A stretch of DNA of 64,000 nt from Onchidella celtica (taxonomy: Eukaryota > Mollusca > Gastropoda > Systellommatophora > Onchidiidae), in assembly GCA_963931925.1 (NCBI GenBank), contig OZ007571.1, forward strand, positions 58,050,625-58,114,624, read 5' to 3'. Each line of letters opens with the position of its first letter. Positions within the stretch are counted from its first letter, which is position 1. Position numbers and translations under genes: made by a program. Positions 1 to 17,966 of this stretch are shown one piece after another. The notes below the pieces were generated by a model. The model was not told the DNA's origin and did no database searches. It was given only the letters and a program-made list of their open reading frames with translations.

Positions 1-5694
<5,694 letters not shown>

Positions 5695-6320
5695 ACATCA
5701 CATTAACAATTGGGGAGGGTTTGAAACAGTGTTCATAATTAAATTGTCCCTAGGACAGGCGCAAAATAAGTTCCTATGAAAGTATACAAATTTGTAAGCT
5801 TTTTTATTCTCTTCATTATTATTATTATTATTTAAAATGACTAAATACTATAAAGCACAATTTCCAACTTCACACGTTTCACAATTACCAGTAGAGATTA
5901 AGACTTTTTGAAACTGAATTTGTACCGCATCTTAGTATTTTGTACCCGAGCTCAAGTTATTACACATAATTAACGAACAACAAAGTCGTTTATGTTTGTT
6001 TTTTTGTGTGTGCTCCGCATCTGCTGCTTTTTTTTTAACTTCTTCTTTTCAAAGCAAAAATATAAAACTGAGCGTTTGGAAGAAAGTTTGCCATAAATTA
6101 TTATAAACTGAGAGTGTGTCAGAAGAAATTGACTGATTGTTTGAGTGAGACTGAATATTTGTGAGACTGGCTTGTGCTTGGAGGAGTAACTGATGTTTTT
6201 CTGGTTCTGGTTGGTTTCTTTTCAAATGAATACTTGGTAAACTTGACATAAGCTGAATATGAAACTGACCTCAGAATGTGGCACGAGATGACTGTGATAA
6301 TAAAATTGTAATAAAGAAAA
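5695..6320 (+). promoter_or_regulatory. Actin 3' UTR with polyadenylation signals
   Basis: AT-rich stretch directly after the actin stop codon. Two canonical AATAAA hexamers lie at 6299-6304 and 6310-6315 and are the best candidates for the poly(A) signal, giving a 3' UTR of about 620-640 bases. The cleavage site itself cannot be read from sequence. Confidence 0.6.
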
Positions 6321-6632
6321 CAAAGGCTGAACTCTCTGCTTGTTGGTGCAAATACAGTATACCCATTCGTAGTATACCTTCTCTCAGTCCCTGTTTTTAC
6401 CACGAGTTAAATCTGTCTCTTTGTCTGAGTGAGAGGGTGGCAGGCCATGGATCACAGGCAGATCTTCTCTTTCTATTCTGTCTATCTTGTCCTCGTGACA
6501 CCTGATCTGTACGTTATCTTACTTGTTCCTTCCCAGAAAACTTAATGCTTTAGCTGGCATTAAAGTAGAGTGTCTCCATCTCCTCCCTGTTCTAAAATGA
6601 CCTTCCGTATTTTGTCAGTCTTGAGCTGGAAC

Positions 6633-6814
6633 CAGTGGCGGACCCACATTTTTGGGACCCTGAGGCTTGAACTATTTTAAGGGGCCCCTCCGCAAGCAAC
6701 GACAATAGGGCAACATCTAAAATTCACCTATTCAAAAAAGTTTTTTTATGGCCCGTCTGGGATTAGGATCCCTGAAGCTTAAACTTCATCAGTTTCTTAG
6801 CAGATCCGCCAATG
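6633..6814 (+). mobile_element. hAT-like non-autonomous element (182 bp)
   Basis: Begins CAGTGGCGGACCC and ends GATCCGCCAATG, whose reverse complement is CATTGGCGGATC. The 12-bp inverted ends agree at 10 positions and fit the CAGNGGCGG start common in hAT transposons. The flanking 8-mers (GCTGGAAC and ACCAGAAC) agree at 5 of 8 positions, so the target duplication is decayed or absent. No coding capacity. A related copy lies on the other strand near 44960-45104. Confidence 0.6.
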
Positions 6815-7305
6815 ACCAGAACACACGTTTGTGCAACATATCTTGGAAAGGCGACAAAATGTCATAAATTGAATCGAATTGGTAGGGACTGGAAGGAGGG
6901 TGGAGGAGTTGGAGAGGGGGCGGCAGGGGAGTAGAGAATACCGGTATACAAGTGTAGATACTTTATGTTGCAATAATCCATACAAGATAGTAAAGATAGA
7001 CAGACAGATTGTCAACCATATCGTGTGAACAAGGAGAGTGTTGACAAAAGGGAAGGGGGGGGGCAGATTGTGGAACGGGGGGGGGGGGGGCGGAGGTGGG
7101 AGGGGAAATGAGGAGAAGAATGGAAAGACGAGAAAACACACGGCACAGGTGTATGGACTGGCTGGGTGTTGAGGCAGAAAAGGTTTTAGGTAAAACAAAA
7201 TTACACCGCTTATAAACAAGTGGTCTACGGGTGCACCAGACCATTCTGATCGGTCAACTAGTTGCTTGGTGACGTCAGGACAATTAGTTTCATTGAGGCT
7301 TCGTG

Positions 7306-7632
7306 CATCAACCAACTGGTTTGATCTCATTGAAACACAACATTGTGACGTCACCAACCAACTGGTTGGATCTCATTGAAAAACAACACTGTGACGTCAC
7401 CAACCAACTGGTTGGATCTCATTGAAACACAACACTGTGACGTCACCAACCAACTGGTTGGATCTCATTGAAACACAACACTGTGACGTCACCAACCAAC
7501 TGGTTTGATCTCATTGAAACACAACACTGTGACGTCACCAACCAACTGGTTGGATCTCATTGAAACACAACACTGTGACGTCACCAACCAACTGGTTGGA
7601 TCTCATTGAAACACAACACTGTGACGTCACCA
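7306..7632. repeat. 46-bp satellite, ~7 units, each with a CRE core
   Basis: Seven nearly identical 46-bp units with only a few substitutions between them. Each contains the palindrome GTGACGTCAC, which includes TGACGTCA (the cAMP response element bound by CREB/ATF proteins), followed by CAACCAACTGGTTGG with an E-box-type CAACTG. An eighth TGACGTCA lies just upstream near 7268, outside the regular array. Whether it acts as a regulatory cluster is inference. Confidence 0.92.
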
Positions 7633-7639
7633 GCCAACA

Positions 7640-10600
7640 AGTCCGCCGATCGGCTCGTGCTCGCCTAGACTAAAAGTCCGTACATTGTTCTTTTTTTTTT
7701 TTCAGTCCGTTTGGAAATTCGTGCCGCTCACTACAGTGCAGTGTCCCAATGGTGGCAGCAGCCAAATCCACTTACACATGGCTGAAAGCTTGAGAATTCT
7801 GATGACATTAAGTGATTTATTATCTCTGTGAAAATTGAAGCCATCTTGAATACTATATCTTTGTTTTATATAATATTTTTTTTTCTAATGGCGAAGGTTC
7901 TCCCAGTCACTGTTTTAAATGACTTATAGCACCGAGGCCAGGCCACTCCAAAAACAATCATAACTTTTTAGGACATTTCCGATCTCGCACGTGAATTACT
8001 GATTACGTTCACACCCCCACTGAAGTGATTTTTAACCTCGAACGAAAATGTATGTAACCCTTGTTTGTTTTTGTGTCATGAGCGAAACACTCACTGATTT
8101 GTTTTTGTGTCATGGGTGAAACACTCATGGTATGTTTTGATTCCCTTTTCCTGTAGTTATCCTGTTTAACGTGAGATGGATCAAGATGAAACTCACTTTT
8201 ACCATTCTCTACAGCGTTGTTGTGGAATTCTATAAAATATAAATATCTTATGGAGCAAATGTGGACGTCTATAGCAAAAGATTTCTGAACCACAGGCAAG
8301 AACACGACATGAACTAGGAATAAACGAATAGTCGTTGTTCCAATGAATTCAGGACTTCGAAACTTCACAGCCATAGTTTTGAAACAAAGAAGGAAATCAG
8401 AAGTTGATAGTTTTGACCAAGATGATATTTGGCTTGAATTTCTAAAATATATTGGATACTAAAGAATCAGTTCCCTGGCAGCATCCCCACGTCAATCTGA
8501 CGTAGATATGTATAAGATTACCGTGAGATTGGTAGGATTAGGCCTACCATAAGGCTGGAATCCCTGCATCAAGCCGACGTCGGCTCGATGTCGTAACCAG
8601 CGGATCTATGTAGGAACGATGTCATTCCTACGTGCAAACTTAACGCCAGTCCTAGATGTCGCACTGACAATGTGCTGCTGGCTGTGTTACTTCGCGAAAC
8701 TTAAATTCTGGTTTAAAAAACAACAACAAAACAACGAGATGGACATCTCTAAATGAACTTTCTGGAAAGCGGTGAAGGGTGTAGGATTTACATTCCGGAA
8801 GTGTTCCGGTGGAAGAAATAGTTTACGAGAAACTGTACTTAGTATGTGCCAAAGGTAAAAGCATGATCTTTATCCCTATATATATATACATTCGGTTGGG
8901 GGACGTTATGATGAAAAGTGTGTCTGTCTGGGGTCTGTCTGACCCCGAGTGTAAAATAGGGTTAATGATAATCATCTGAAGCCAGAATTACTTTGCCCAA
9001 GTAAAGCAAACAGAATGGAGCAAATCTGACACGATTATCCATTCACGTGGTCACATTAAAATTTGTCTGAGGTTTCCACACTCCCAGCCTAACTAGAACA
9101 CTCGCTCCCTCACCCGATTGAACTTCTATGGGCAATGATGGAAGGGGAAGTAGACTTTGAGGCGGGCAGTATTTTTAGAAATAAAGAAAAAAATTCTGGC
9201 CAGGTGCGAAGACCAAGTTTGACGGAGGAAGAGGAGTCCTGGCTAAAGGACGATTTGTATATCATTCAGCGCAAGGACTGCTGTAAATCTTCTACACTCG
9301 GCAGATTCTGAAAAAGGTAAGAGTTTTATTATTTTAATTTTGGAAGCCATTTTTTTTTCTTTACTAAAAAATTGTGGGTTTATTTCATGTTCTTTTCCTC
9401 TGCTAATGCTAACAAATGATAACACATGTAACGTACCAACGTAACATTCATACATTGTAGTAGGCATAATGTACTATTATACCCAAGCTTCTGGAATGTT
9501 GAACTTAGATACGCCCCTGGAGCTTACATAATACTACGAGATATCATAAAAACCACAGAAAAATACTACGAGACAGACCGTATTCAAATATTACTGTAAA
9601 TTTGATTTTCTAGGACAAATAATTTATACTGCAGAGGTAGAAATAGACCAATACAATAGCATCCACCCCTCTGAGAAAAGGTCGAGTGGCTGGACAGCTA
9701 TAGGAAGGAGAACCAATGAAGTCCACAACTTTAGCTGTGCACAGAGTTCTTAATGTTAATTGCTGAGCCGCTCGTTAACTGAAAAAGTATCCGTTTGGAG
9801 GGCTAAGTCGCAAGAATAGGGAGGGGGGGGGAGGGGGGAGGAGTTCCATATGTGTTACACTATAAAGATATCACACGGACGCGACTTAAGGAGTGGCTGT
9901 GACCGGGGGGTGGGGGGGGGGGAGTGCGCGGGTCGTGGGGGGGGGGGCAGCCCAAAAATTCACGCCGCTACTTTGGACGCTTCATTGTAAAATCTGTCCG
10001 AACCTGCAGGACAGTAAGAAATTCGGAAAAATTACCTAATCCGGCTACCTGCGGGAAACACATTAAAGCTTTTTTAATGGGACAACAGTGAGAAATGTAG
10101 TTTTCGGACATGCAGCGTTGGAAACAACTCTCTGCTGTCCTTAGTTTGTAAAAGATCAGTTGTTGTTTTTTTCTTGTAAAATTTTCTTTCCGCTAGATGA
10201 GAGGTCTGGCCACGACATCGACTGTATTTTTTTTTTATCGCACATGGGAGATAACCAATAGGTGTAGTCTAGTCCTGTAGTCCGGTTTGAACAGCAGAAG
10301 AATTTCCATTGTTGTCCCCCCTTGCACAGGTCTGGTGTGGTGACAGTGGAGTTTGAGCGGGGCTTGGAAAAATAATTATTTAAATGTAATTTATGCATGT
10401 TTTTTTTCTGTGTATGCGTGTGTACGTAAAGCTCCTTTTCTGTAGCTCATCTAAAAAGTATTATCCCCCCCCCCCCCGCGTTTTTCAACACGCACTTACA
10501 TAAACACAAATTCTTTTTTTCACGAATCCACCACCACCCACATCTATGACTTATGAGCTGGAAACGCCTTTGGCTTAATGCTGGGCACGATAGTTCAAAA

Positions 10601-10780
10601 ACAGTAACTTTGCAATGCAAGGGATTACCATTGGTAGACAAAGCAATGCTCTACACGCTGCAGGGCGATAAATAAATGTGTATGTATGCGCCCTCGTGTG
10701 TGTGTCTGTGTGTTGTTTTTGTATGTGTTAACTTGTTAAACACAGAGAGATTACAATCATATGAACATACAATTAGCAAG
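7640..10780. other. Gene-poor stretch
   Basis: No recognisable gene. It includes a palindrome-rich patch at about 8470-8700 (near-palindrome centred on GCCGACGTCGGC at 8573-8584, inverted TAGGAA...TTCCTA just after), a 58-codon open frame ending in a donor-like site at 9135-9311, G-tracts near 9822-9947 and a C-tract near 10466. Confidence 0.6.
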
Positions 10781-11116
10781 GCGTTATTTACAAGGCATAC
10801 CTTACATTTTCTGATTGGTCAATGAAACATGCCTTGAAAATAACGCTGGCGTTAATTCCAAGGCATACCTTGAGTCCAATAAACAATACATAGCTACCCC
10901 GGCGGCTTTCCCTGATATGTCAGTCTGACTACCGGCCAGGCGAACATTGGCCTACGGCCTCGATGATACAAACTGACTAGACCCTCACGTGGTTACATAT
11001 CAATCTGACAATGCACAGTCTTTAAAGGCTTTACGTTTAGAAATATTAAAACAGCTTTTGATTGGTCAGTGAAAATAACGCTGGCGTTAGTTCCAAGGCA
11101 TACCTTGAAAATAACC
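10781..11116. repeat. Foldback/direct repeat cluster around GCGTTATTTNCAAGGCAT
   Basis: An 18-base arm at 10781-10798 is matched by its reverse complement at 10829-10846 (17 of 18), with a 30-base loop. Direct copies of the same motif, GGCGTTANTTCCAAGGCATACCTTG, follow near 10849-10873 and 11081-11107, each preceded by CTGATTGGTCA or TTGATTGGTCA. The internal TAACGCTGGCGTTA is itself a small hairpin. It looks like decayed foldback transposon copies; no coding region. Confidence 0.6.
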
Positions 11117-11172
11117 ACTTTGATAAAATTAAGATGAGTTACGATGTCGCCATCCTTTGGGAAGCTATTGCT

Positions 11173-11269
11173 AGGGGACCGTAGACTGCTTTCAATGCCA
11201 AATAGGGAAAATACCGAGTTGTGTTCACTATTCAGCTATGGCTTATGATGTACAACACTACGCTCCCCT
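11173..11269. mobile_element. Short MITE-like element, copy 1 (97 bp)
   Basis: Ends are inverted: AGGGGACCGTAG at the left and CTACGCTCCCCT at the right (11 of 12 complementary). The interior AATAGGGAAAATA...GTTGTGTTCACTATTCAGC matches the element at 14192-14287. No coding capacity. Confidence 0.6.
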
Positions 11270-11709
11270 AACCATAGCCGCATTTAAGCCCCACGGTACT
11301 TAAGCAATTCCGGTACTGTATTGTGGCTTCTTCCATTTTAAAAGAGAAATGGTTAATTTAGTTAAGATATTTTAATTTAATTTAAGTAGAGGCGACTGTT
11401 TCTGTGGCCCGCCCTGAGCTGCTCATTGTACTCTTGAGAAGGACATCACATATCCCTACAAATGTTGGGTATGCATGTCCTGAAGTATATCTCCAATAGC
11501 TCTGCACACACAAAGCTGGGGCATGTTGGGTGGTGAAACGAGCCAAAATATAGTAACGAACAGCAAGGCGCCGAACACGATCTTACCTTCATCTTACGCT
11601 ATAAAGGTTCAACTATTGTTTAAAAATGACCACAGTTTTGAAGATAATCTCGTTGTAAACCATTGTAAAATATGAAGTCGAGTAATTTTTAAAAATATGT
11701 ACACTTGAA

Positions 11710-12465
11710 GGATTTACTATGTACATCTGAAGCAAGGATTTGGTATCTACGACTGAAGCAAGGAGATTTAGTATCTACATTCTAGAGCAAGGATTTAGTA
11801 TCTACATTCTAGAGCAAGGATTTAGTATCTACATTCTAGAGCAAGGATTTAGTATCTACATTCTAGAGCAAGGATTTAGTATCTACATTCTAGAGCAAGG
11901 ATTTAGTATCTACATTCTAGAGCAAGGATTTAGTATCTACATTCTAGAGCAAGGATTTAGTATCTACATTCTAGAGCAAGGATTTAGTATCTACATTCTA
12001 GAGCAAGGATTTAGTATCTACATTCTAGAGCAAGGATTTAGTATCTACATTCTAGAGCAAGGATTTAGTATCTACATTCTAGAGCAAGGATTTAGTATCT
12101 ACATTCTAGAGCAAGGATTTAGTATCTACATTCTAGAGCAAGGATTTAGTATCTACATTCTAGAGCAAGGATTTAGTATCTACATTCTAGAGCAAGGATT
12201 TAGTATCTACATTCTAGAGCAAGGATTTAGTATCTACATTCTAGAGCAAGGATTTAGTATCCACATCTGAAGCAAGGATTTAGTATCTACTTCTGAAGCA
12301 AGGATTTAGTACCTACATTTGAAGAAATGATTTACTATCTACATTCTAGAGCAAGGATTTAGTATCTACTTCTGAAGCAAGGATTTAGTACCTACATTTG
12401 AAGAAATGATTTACTATCTACATTCTAGAGCAAGGATTTAGCATCTACACCTGAAGCAAGGACTT
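11710..12465. repeat. 27-bp minisatellite, ~19 perfect units plus variants
   Basis: The unit GAGCAAGGATTTAGTATCTACATTCTA (described here by its ends, GAGCAAGG...CATTCTA) repeats with almost no change between about 11780 and 12255. Diverged units containing CTGAAGCAAGGA lie at both edges, the usual pattern of central homogenisation. Because 27 is a multiple of 3 the repeat yields a 176-codon open frame of a repeated nonapeptide; this is an artefact of the period. Confidence 0.95.
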
Positions 12466-14190
12466 AAGACGACTATGGTTTTAAGGACAGATCTTCTTGG
12501 TGTGGCCACTAGAGAGTTAGGCCAGGCTACTGGAAGCGGCTATCTATGTAAAATTATAAGCCAGTGAAGTAGGCCTACACTAGGCTTCAATGGCTGATCT
12601 TCAATAACCAAAAAGCTCCTAGCACATTTAATATCACGTTAACTCTATTATTCAGAAAGAAACAGGTAAAAAGATCAAATATTTGTTTTCCACTTCAGTT
12701 CCTATGCTCCTCTCGCCGGGGCTTAAAACATATGCAAACTAAATGCTTGGCGTCCGGTGAGTTTTTAAATTCTAGATGAGACTGAGGTAAAGGTGTGTAA
12801 CAGGTAGGTCAACACGTCTGGGCTTGTCCATGATAAGATAAGACAGAAGTTCTTAGCCCCAGGTCTATGTGCCTACAGGGTATCCATGCAAGGGTTCATA
12901 ACTAAGTGTAGTTCTTGAACAGTCGGCATTCTTGCATTCTGACTGTATTTATTTTTAGTATCAACGCAAAACTCTGAAGAGATCATCCATAACATACTTA
13001 CACTGGGAGGGGGAAGTGGGGATTTACCCCAGCGTATGAAACGCAAGTGTTGGGGTGGGGATGTTTCTGTAAAACGTGCGTACCTGTCTCAGTTACGGTA
13101 ATCAACTAAAAGTTTTAGTTTTATTTATATTTTTTTCAACGAAATAAGATGTAGGACTGTGTCAACATCAAATATAGGCTACGATTCTAATTAAACAGTC
13201 AAAGAGTCCCAACAAAAGGCCGTTTGGTTTCAGAATTCCACGGCCGTGTCATAGACATTCAGCCTTTTCATCACCGTACGCTTGTACAAGGGTGAGATAG
13301 GGGGTTGGGGGGGGGGGGTGGTTCTGAAGTCAAGCGTATGAAAAGCATACAGGTTGGGAGGGAGGGGTATTAAAACTCGCCAGAATCAAGCATACGTACT
13401 CTATGGATGGCTTCAAATTGTCACATATTCGAAAGTGGCACGGCTGATAATCTCTCCATGATGAGTTTCAACAAGTCCAAACCTGTCCCGAACTTCTTGT
13501 GCTCCCAAGTGTTGTCATTCTAGCCATGCTGCTCTGGCTCCGGGCAGTCCAAAGCTGCTTACGGTAAACTACTTTTTCCTGGTCCAACCATTACTTCCTA
13601 TCAAGTTACGTCCTGCAGTTCTTGATCACATACACTGAATGTTGAAACTAACCTCAGAAACATATTGTCAGGTATTTTCCATATTGATGTATGTGAATTT
13701 TTGCTTTTTCGAGAAAATGAGGATTGAGTGTTTGAAGAGTTGTGGGCCAAAACGCATACAACATTGCATCACCAACATATATCTCGGAAGGTTTTTGACC
13801 GATTAGAATGACACTTAAACATAATAAAAATTACGAGTGAGAGAACCATTTTCATGACAAAATCTCAAAATCGGCAAAATGTCGAATACACCAATATGGC
13901 AAATTCCCCTCGATATTATGACACTACACATACATCTATGCATTTACCTGCCTGCCATTTTGGCCAGTGCTTTCATTCATGTAACATTGATGACAAACAA
14001 CAAGTAACTTTTCGTCACGTTCCACAATTGAGTCTTTTTTCTTTTCGATGTTTTGAGATGCAATGCACACCTTAATCCGACAATCACGTTGCGCCGTCCA
14101 ACAGTTCCATTGTTTTATTTCGCTAACCTAGAACTAGGGTTTTTTAAACTCAAACCCACGTTCATCTAAATCACTGATTTACGCAGTCAT
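12466..14190. other. Gene-poor stretch
   Basis: No recognisable gene or element. It has a G-tract near 13305-13318. Short open frames show no family features. Confidence 0.6.
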
Positions 14191-14191
14191 T

Positions 14192-14287
14192 AGGGAACCG
14201 TAGTGTAATTACAAAACCAAGTAGAGAAAATATTTAGTTGTGTTCACTGTTCAGCAATAACTCTCAATGTAAAATGCTACGCTCCCA
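14192..14287. mobile_element. Short MITE-like element, copy 2 (~96 bp)
   Basis: Starts AGGGAACCGTAG and ends GCTACGCTCCC. It shares the interior TTAGTTGTGTTCACTGTTCAGC and total length with the copy at 11173-11269, with scattered substitutions. Two copies of equal length with inverted ends indicate a real mobile family, not chance. Confidence 0.6.
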
Positions 14288-14825
14288 ATACAACAACTAC
14301 CATTATACATTCGAAGTAAATAGTTTCCTTTGATTAAAAAAAAACAAACAAACTCACCAAAACCTGACTTAGGCAATTGTTGAATGACCGTGACGTTTTC
14401 ATGGCATTGGGCAAAGGAGCGTGAGCAGCCACGAGAGAAAGAGGGGGTGGAAGAGGGTGTGTACGTGTTTTGGGTGTTGGTGTTGGGGGGCCAGGGGGAG
14501 GGGGGTGACTAAAGAGACCATACAGTCCAGTGCACTCAGTGGTTAGAGCTCAAGATAACATGTATGGTATGTTTCATCTCCTATCTGTATCTCGTTCACA
14601 GCTTTGGTTTTAACGTTATAATTTCTTTTTAGCGACAACTATCTGTATAGTGGTTAACTCGTTCATTCTGGCTATGACAATGAATTAGCAAACTCTGAAC
14701 TTATTTCAGGATTGCTGCCCTTCAAAACGCTGATAAGAACCAAGAATGTTTCTTTAAAAATAAACTTTAAAAAAACAAACTCAGGTAGAGAAAAATCAGA
14801 AAATCTTCGGAGCCTAAGCAGGGCT

Positions 14826-14846
14826 TTGTGTGTGTGTGTATCTGTG

Positions 14847-14902
<56 letters not shown>
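14826..14902. repeat. Microsatellite (GT)n(TCTG)n(TC)n
   Basis: Pure dinucleotide and tetranucleotide runs. Open frames on both strands across it are repeat-derived. Confidence 0.95.
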
Positions 14903-14905
<3 letters not shown>

Positions 14906-16060
14906 CCACATTTGAACTTTCTTTAAAGTTACATGTATAATAGAATCGGATTTACAATCACAGAAGAACAAAACAAAGGTTAACTTTAAAAGAAAGACGT
15001 AGCTGAACATTTTAGTATGAGATTCTCTCCGACATTGTAAACGATACTGAAAGGAATATTATTATACAAAAATTGCTTCCTTGAACTCTTTGAAATAATT
15101 CTTCGGAACAAAGGAAGTTGTTTTAATATATTACGCGTCCATTCGCTGACGTTGTCGTAAATTGTTTGTCGGCCACAGGAGCTTTTAAAGAATGTTTTGG
15201 ATTTTGTTATAAATAGTGTGCAGCTCCCATAGCATTGGTAGTTTATTGGTCGGATCATCAAGAGTATACATTTACATGGAGCACGGAAATTGCGTAAATC
15301 TATTGAACTGGTCATTGGCTGCCATAGATGCTCGTGCATGTTTTCACGTCTTTGTCACACTGTAGCTTGTACAACTGTACATATTTTGGTCTTCCTCAGC
15401 TGTCAAGTTCTTGCATGTTCCCAGTCACTTAGACCAGAACAGAAACACATTTTAATAACCTAATGGAGCTCTATGAGAGCGGAAGAAGAACTTACTACAT
15501 TATGGTTAAAGCGTCTCTTTGAAAACAGAGCAATCACTCTCTATCAGAGTTCGTGTTTTACCCAGCACGCATCGGAGATCACGTGCTCGAAAGGTCATCG
15601 ATCATTGGACGGCGGTTACTAGGCACTGGCACGTGCTGGGAGTAACGGATGTCTGGAGATCGAAGTTGCTCATCATCGTTTTCCTCTCATTTGCTTAATG
15701 TTCATTCCGTCTTTGGTCCCACAGTATCTTGTAAGTGTCTGAGAAATCATGTGCTTACTATGGCCATCAGTTTAGACATTTCCCATTCTGGACGTTTTCA
15801 ATAAAAGTTCACATTTACATTTGCATAATAACTCCAAAACGATAATCTTCATTTGGATAAGATAATGCTTACTCATTTTTGATACTGTTAAAATGGCTCT
15901 TCCATAGTTAAGTTCAGTGATGTCCAGAAATAATTACGTCCTCAGCACGAAGACTTACTAATTGGGACATAGTTGTGGGTCTGGCAACTAATTAGATAGC
16001 AGTCAGCTTTTTCTAGAATACCCTAATACGACTAATCATCTTCGTGCGGGCCTTTTGGGT
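14903..16060. other. Gene-poor stretch
   Basis: No gene recognised. An inverted CCCAGCACG (15561-15569) / CGTGCTGGG (15632-15640) pair brackets two CACGTG hexamers near 15580 and 15630. Confidence 0.5.
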
Positions 16061-16069
16061 GCAGATCTC

Positions 16070-16160
16070 TGTTGTTAAAGCATTTGGCCTGAGCGCGAAA
16101 ATTCCGAGGTTTGAATCTCGCTCAGTGCAGGGTCTGGCGTTACTAACCTCCCGCGGTCAC
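16070..16160 (+). mobile_element. tRNA-derived SINE head, fragment
   Basis: Contains GAGGTTTGAATCTCGC (B-box-like, GGTTTGAATC) near 16109-16124, preceded by a weak A-box region with GGCCTGAGCGCG. No complete tRNA cloverleaf with paired acceptor ends, so it is SINE- or tRNA-pseudogene-derived. Confidence 0.45.
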
Positions 16161-16365
16161 TGGCAAGTCAGCAGCTAGGCATGTTTCATCACTGTGCTGA
16201 AAAGGCATAAAACAAAACAAAGTAAAACAAATCTTGTCAAAATCAAATGTCACTTGTGGGAGGACGACACCACAGATCTTGGTTAAACAAGTGTCTCTGT
16301 CTTTGACTTCCTCACACACCATGGAGAGTGGCCAGATCTAGGTCACGAACTTGGATTCATTTTTG

Positions 16366-16425
16366 AGTGGTACCTGGGCTGTATAGTTGGATTCGAACCC
16401 AGCTCAGTGATGACCACACTCATCG
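16366..16425 (-). mobile_element. tRNA-like SINE fragment
   Basis: The minus strand reads CTGGGTTCGAATCCAACTATAC, with a perfect B-box GGTTCGAATCC. The remainder of the tRNA head is not clearly conserved. Confidence 0.4.
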
Positions 16426-16981
16426 TTCCTTGACATTTCAATTTACCAAAGGCTGAGTGCACACAATTATTTCAATATTAAGGCCCATTCGTTAAAGAAA
16501 GAGTTGAATGTACATCAATGTACCCGATTCCAACCTGACTGCTCAGTTTGGATGCAGGAAAAAAAATCTTAATTTGTTTGAATATTGAGTGCACCAACAT
16601 GTATTTTTAGCATTCAGAACACAGGACAATCAATAGGCTTTTGTTTTCCGATCACTACATTAAATTATTTATGCCGTGTCTTTGCAAGACGTCCGACATT
16701 TGTTTGTAGTGGCTAGAGCAGTGTTGGCTAATCAACAAAATCGCTCGTTAAAAAAGAGCATGATTAACCGGCGATAAATCTGTCACTGCTGCGCCAAGAC
16801 TAATGAAACAGGTCTGATTAGCACATTTTCCTTTTTACTGTTTAAACTGGATAATACCCTCAAAGTTATCTTGCGGTCTTTGAACCAACCAACATGTCAG
16901 TGCACCACACTCCCCTCATTCTGCGCCATGATCACCCCATTCTACTTCATCCCTACTCTCTTACATATTAAAACAACAACA

Positions 16982-17212
16982 ACAAATTCTGTGGGTATGT
17001 GTGCGCGCCCGTGTGTCTGTGTGTGTATGTTGGGGGCAGCAAATGAAAGGTACAGCAGTGTGAGCACGGAGCAGTTTGTTTAGTGAACACACACAAAAGA
17101 AAAAGTGTGTGTATGTGTGTGTGTGCGTGTGTGTGTGGTGTGGGGGGGGGTGCAGCCAATGAAAGCTGTCGCAGTGTGAGCACGGGGCAGTTTGTTTAGT
17201 GAACACACAAAA
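16982..17212. repeat. Tandem duplication of a GT-microsatellite block (2 x ~115 bp)
   Basis: A GT-rich run followed by GCAGTGTGAGCACGG.GCAGTTTGTTTAGTGAACACACA occurs twice (text copies at about 17036-17096 and 17151-17212), with few differences. It is a local duplication of microsatellite plus flank. Confidence 0.85.
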
Positions 17213-17589
17213 TTTGTTCCTGTGTCAGCGGCAAATGGGAGTTTGAAAATAGCATTAAACTAAAGCCTTCACAATTCCTAGTGTTTTATGTGACGTCACC
17301 CCGAAGACGATAAACTATAACAAATGTATAACAATAACAATAACAATGAAAAAACAGGTTCTGGGGCCAAAAGTGGGAATTCGGTGGAGTTATTCAGCTT
17401 TAGGGCTTGTCAGTGAAACTCTTCCTAGCAACATTCGTGGAATATCGGGTCAACGTGAACCCAACTCGGAAATAAAGACCTGAAAAGAAAAAGAATGAGA
17501 TTAGAGATGAAATCATGCCATCATTTATTGGCGGCGAAGACATCAACGTGATTCTTGTATTTTAACGTTGCAGACAGTGAACAACTACC

Positions 17590-17966
17590 CAGAGGGCAAT
17601 GGAAAGAAAAATGCTAAACATCTGACTGCAAGATAGAATCCCCCACGCTGACATACGCAAACAAACAAAACTAAAAGACGTAGTGGAATTCATGCTACAA
17701 CAAAAGTGGAATTGGGCCGGACAAGTGGGGAAGATGAATGACAATAGCTGGACAAAACGCTGCACTGAATGGCGGCCAAGGACAGGAGAATGAACAAGAG
17801 GACGACCAGGAAGAAGATGGAAGGAAGAAATTACAAAGAGAGGAGGAACAACATGGATGAAGAAAACAACAGACAGAAGAGAATGGAAAGCATTGTCGGA
17901 GAGGGGGGGGGGGAGGGCTACATCCTGCAGTGGGTGAACAACGCCAAGGTGAAAGGTGAAAGGTGA
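17590..17966 (+). pseudogene. LINE retrotransposon, C-terminal reverse transcriptase remnant
   Basis: The + frame from 17590 reads QRAMERKMLNI, stop, LQDRIPHADIRKQTKLKDV, then KWNWAGQVGKMNDNSWTKR, TEWRPRTGE, stop, TRGRPGRRWKEEI, GGTTWMKKTTDRREWKAL and, after a shift at the G-tract near 17903, YILQWVNNAK. The order 'W.WAGHVARM.D.RW', 'RGRP..RW.D', 'W.R.A.DR..W..L.E.FILQW' is the conserved tail after the RT domain of animal LINEs. In-frame TGA codons lie at 17623-17625 and 17791-17793. The end runs into GTGAAAG tandem units, suggesting the retrotransposon's simple 3' tail. It is 5'-truncated and dead. The exact clade is undetermined. Confidence 0.8.

Noticed and set aside
11740..12270. 176-codon open frame of a repeated nonapeptide
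   Set aside because: Product of a 27-bp minisatellite whose period is a multiple of three; no upstream or downstream coding context.
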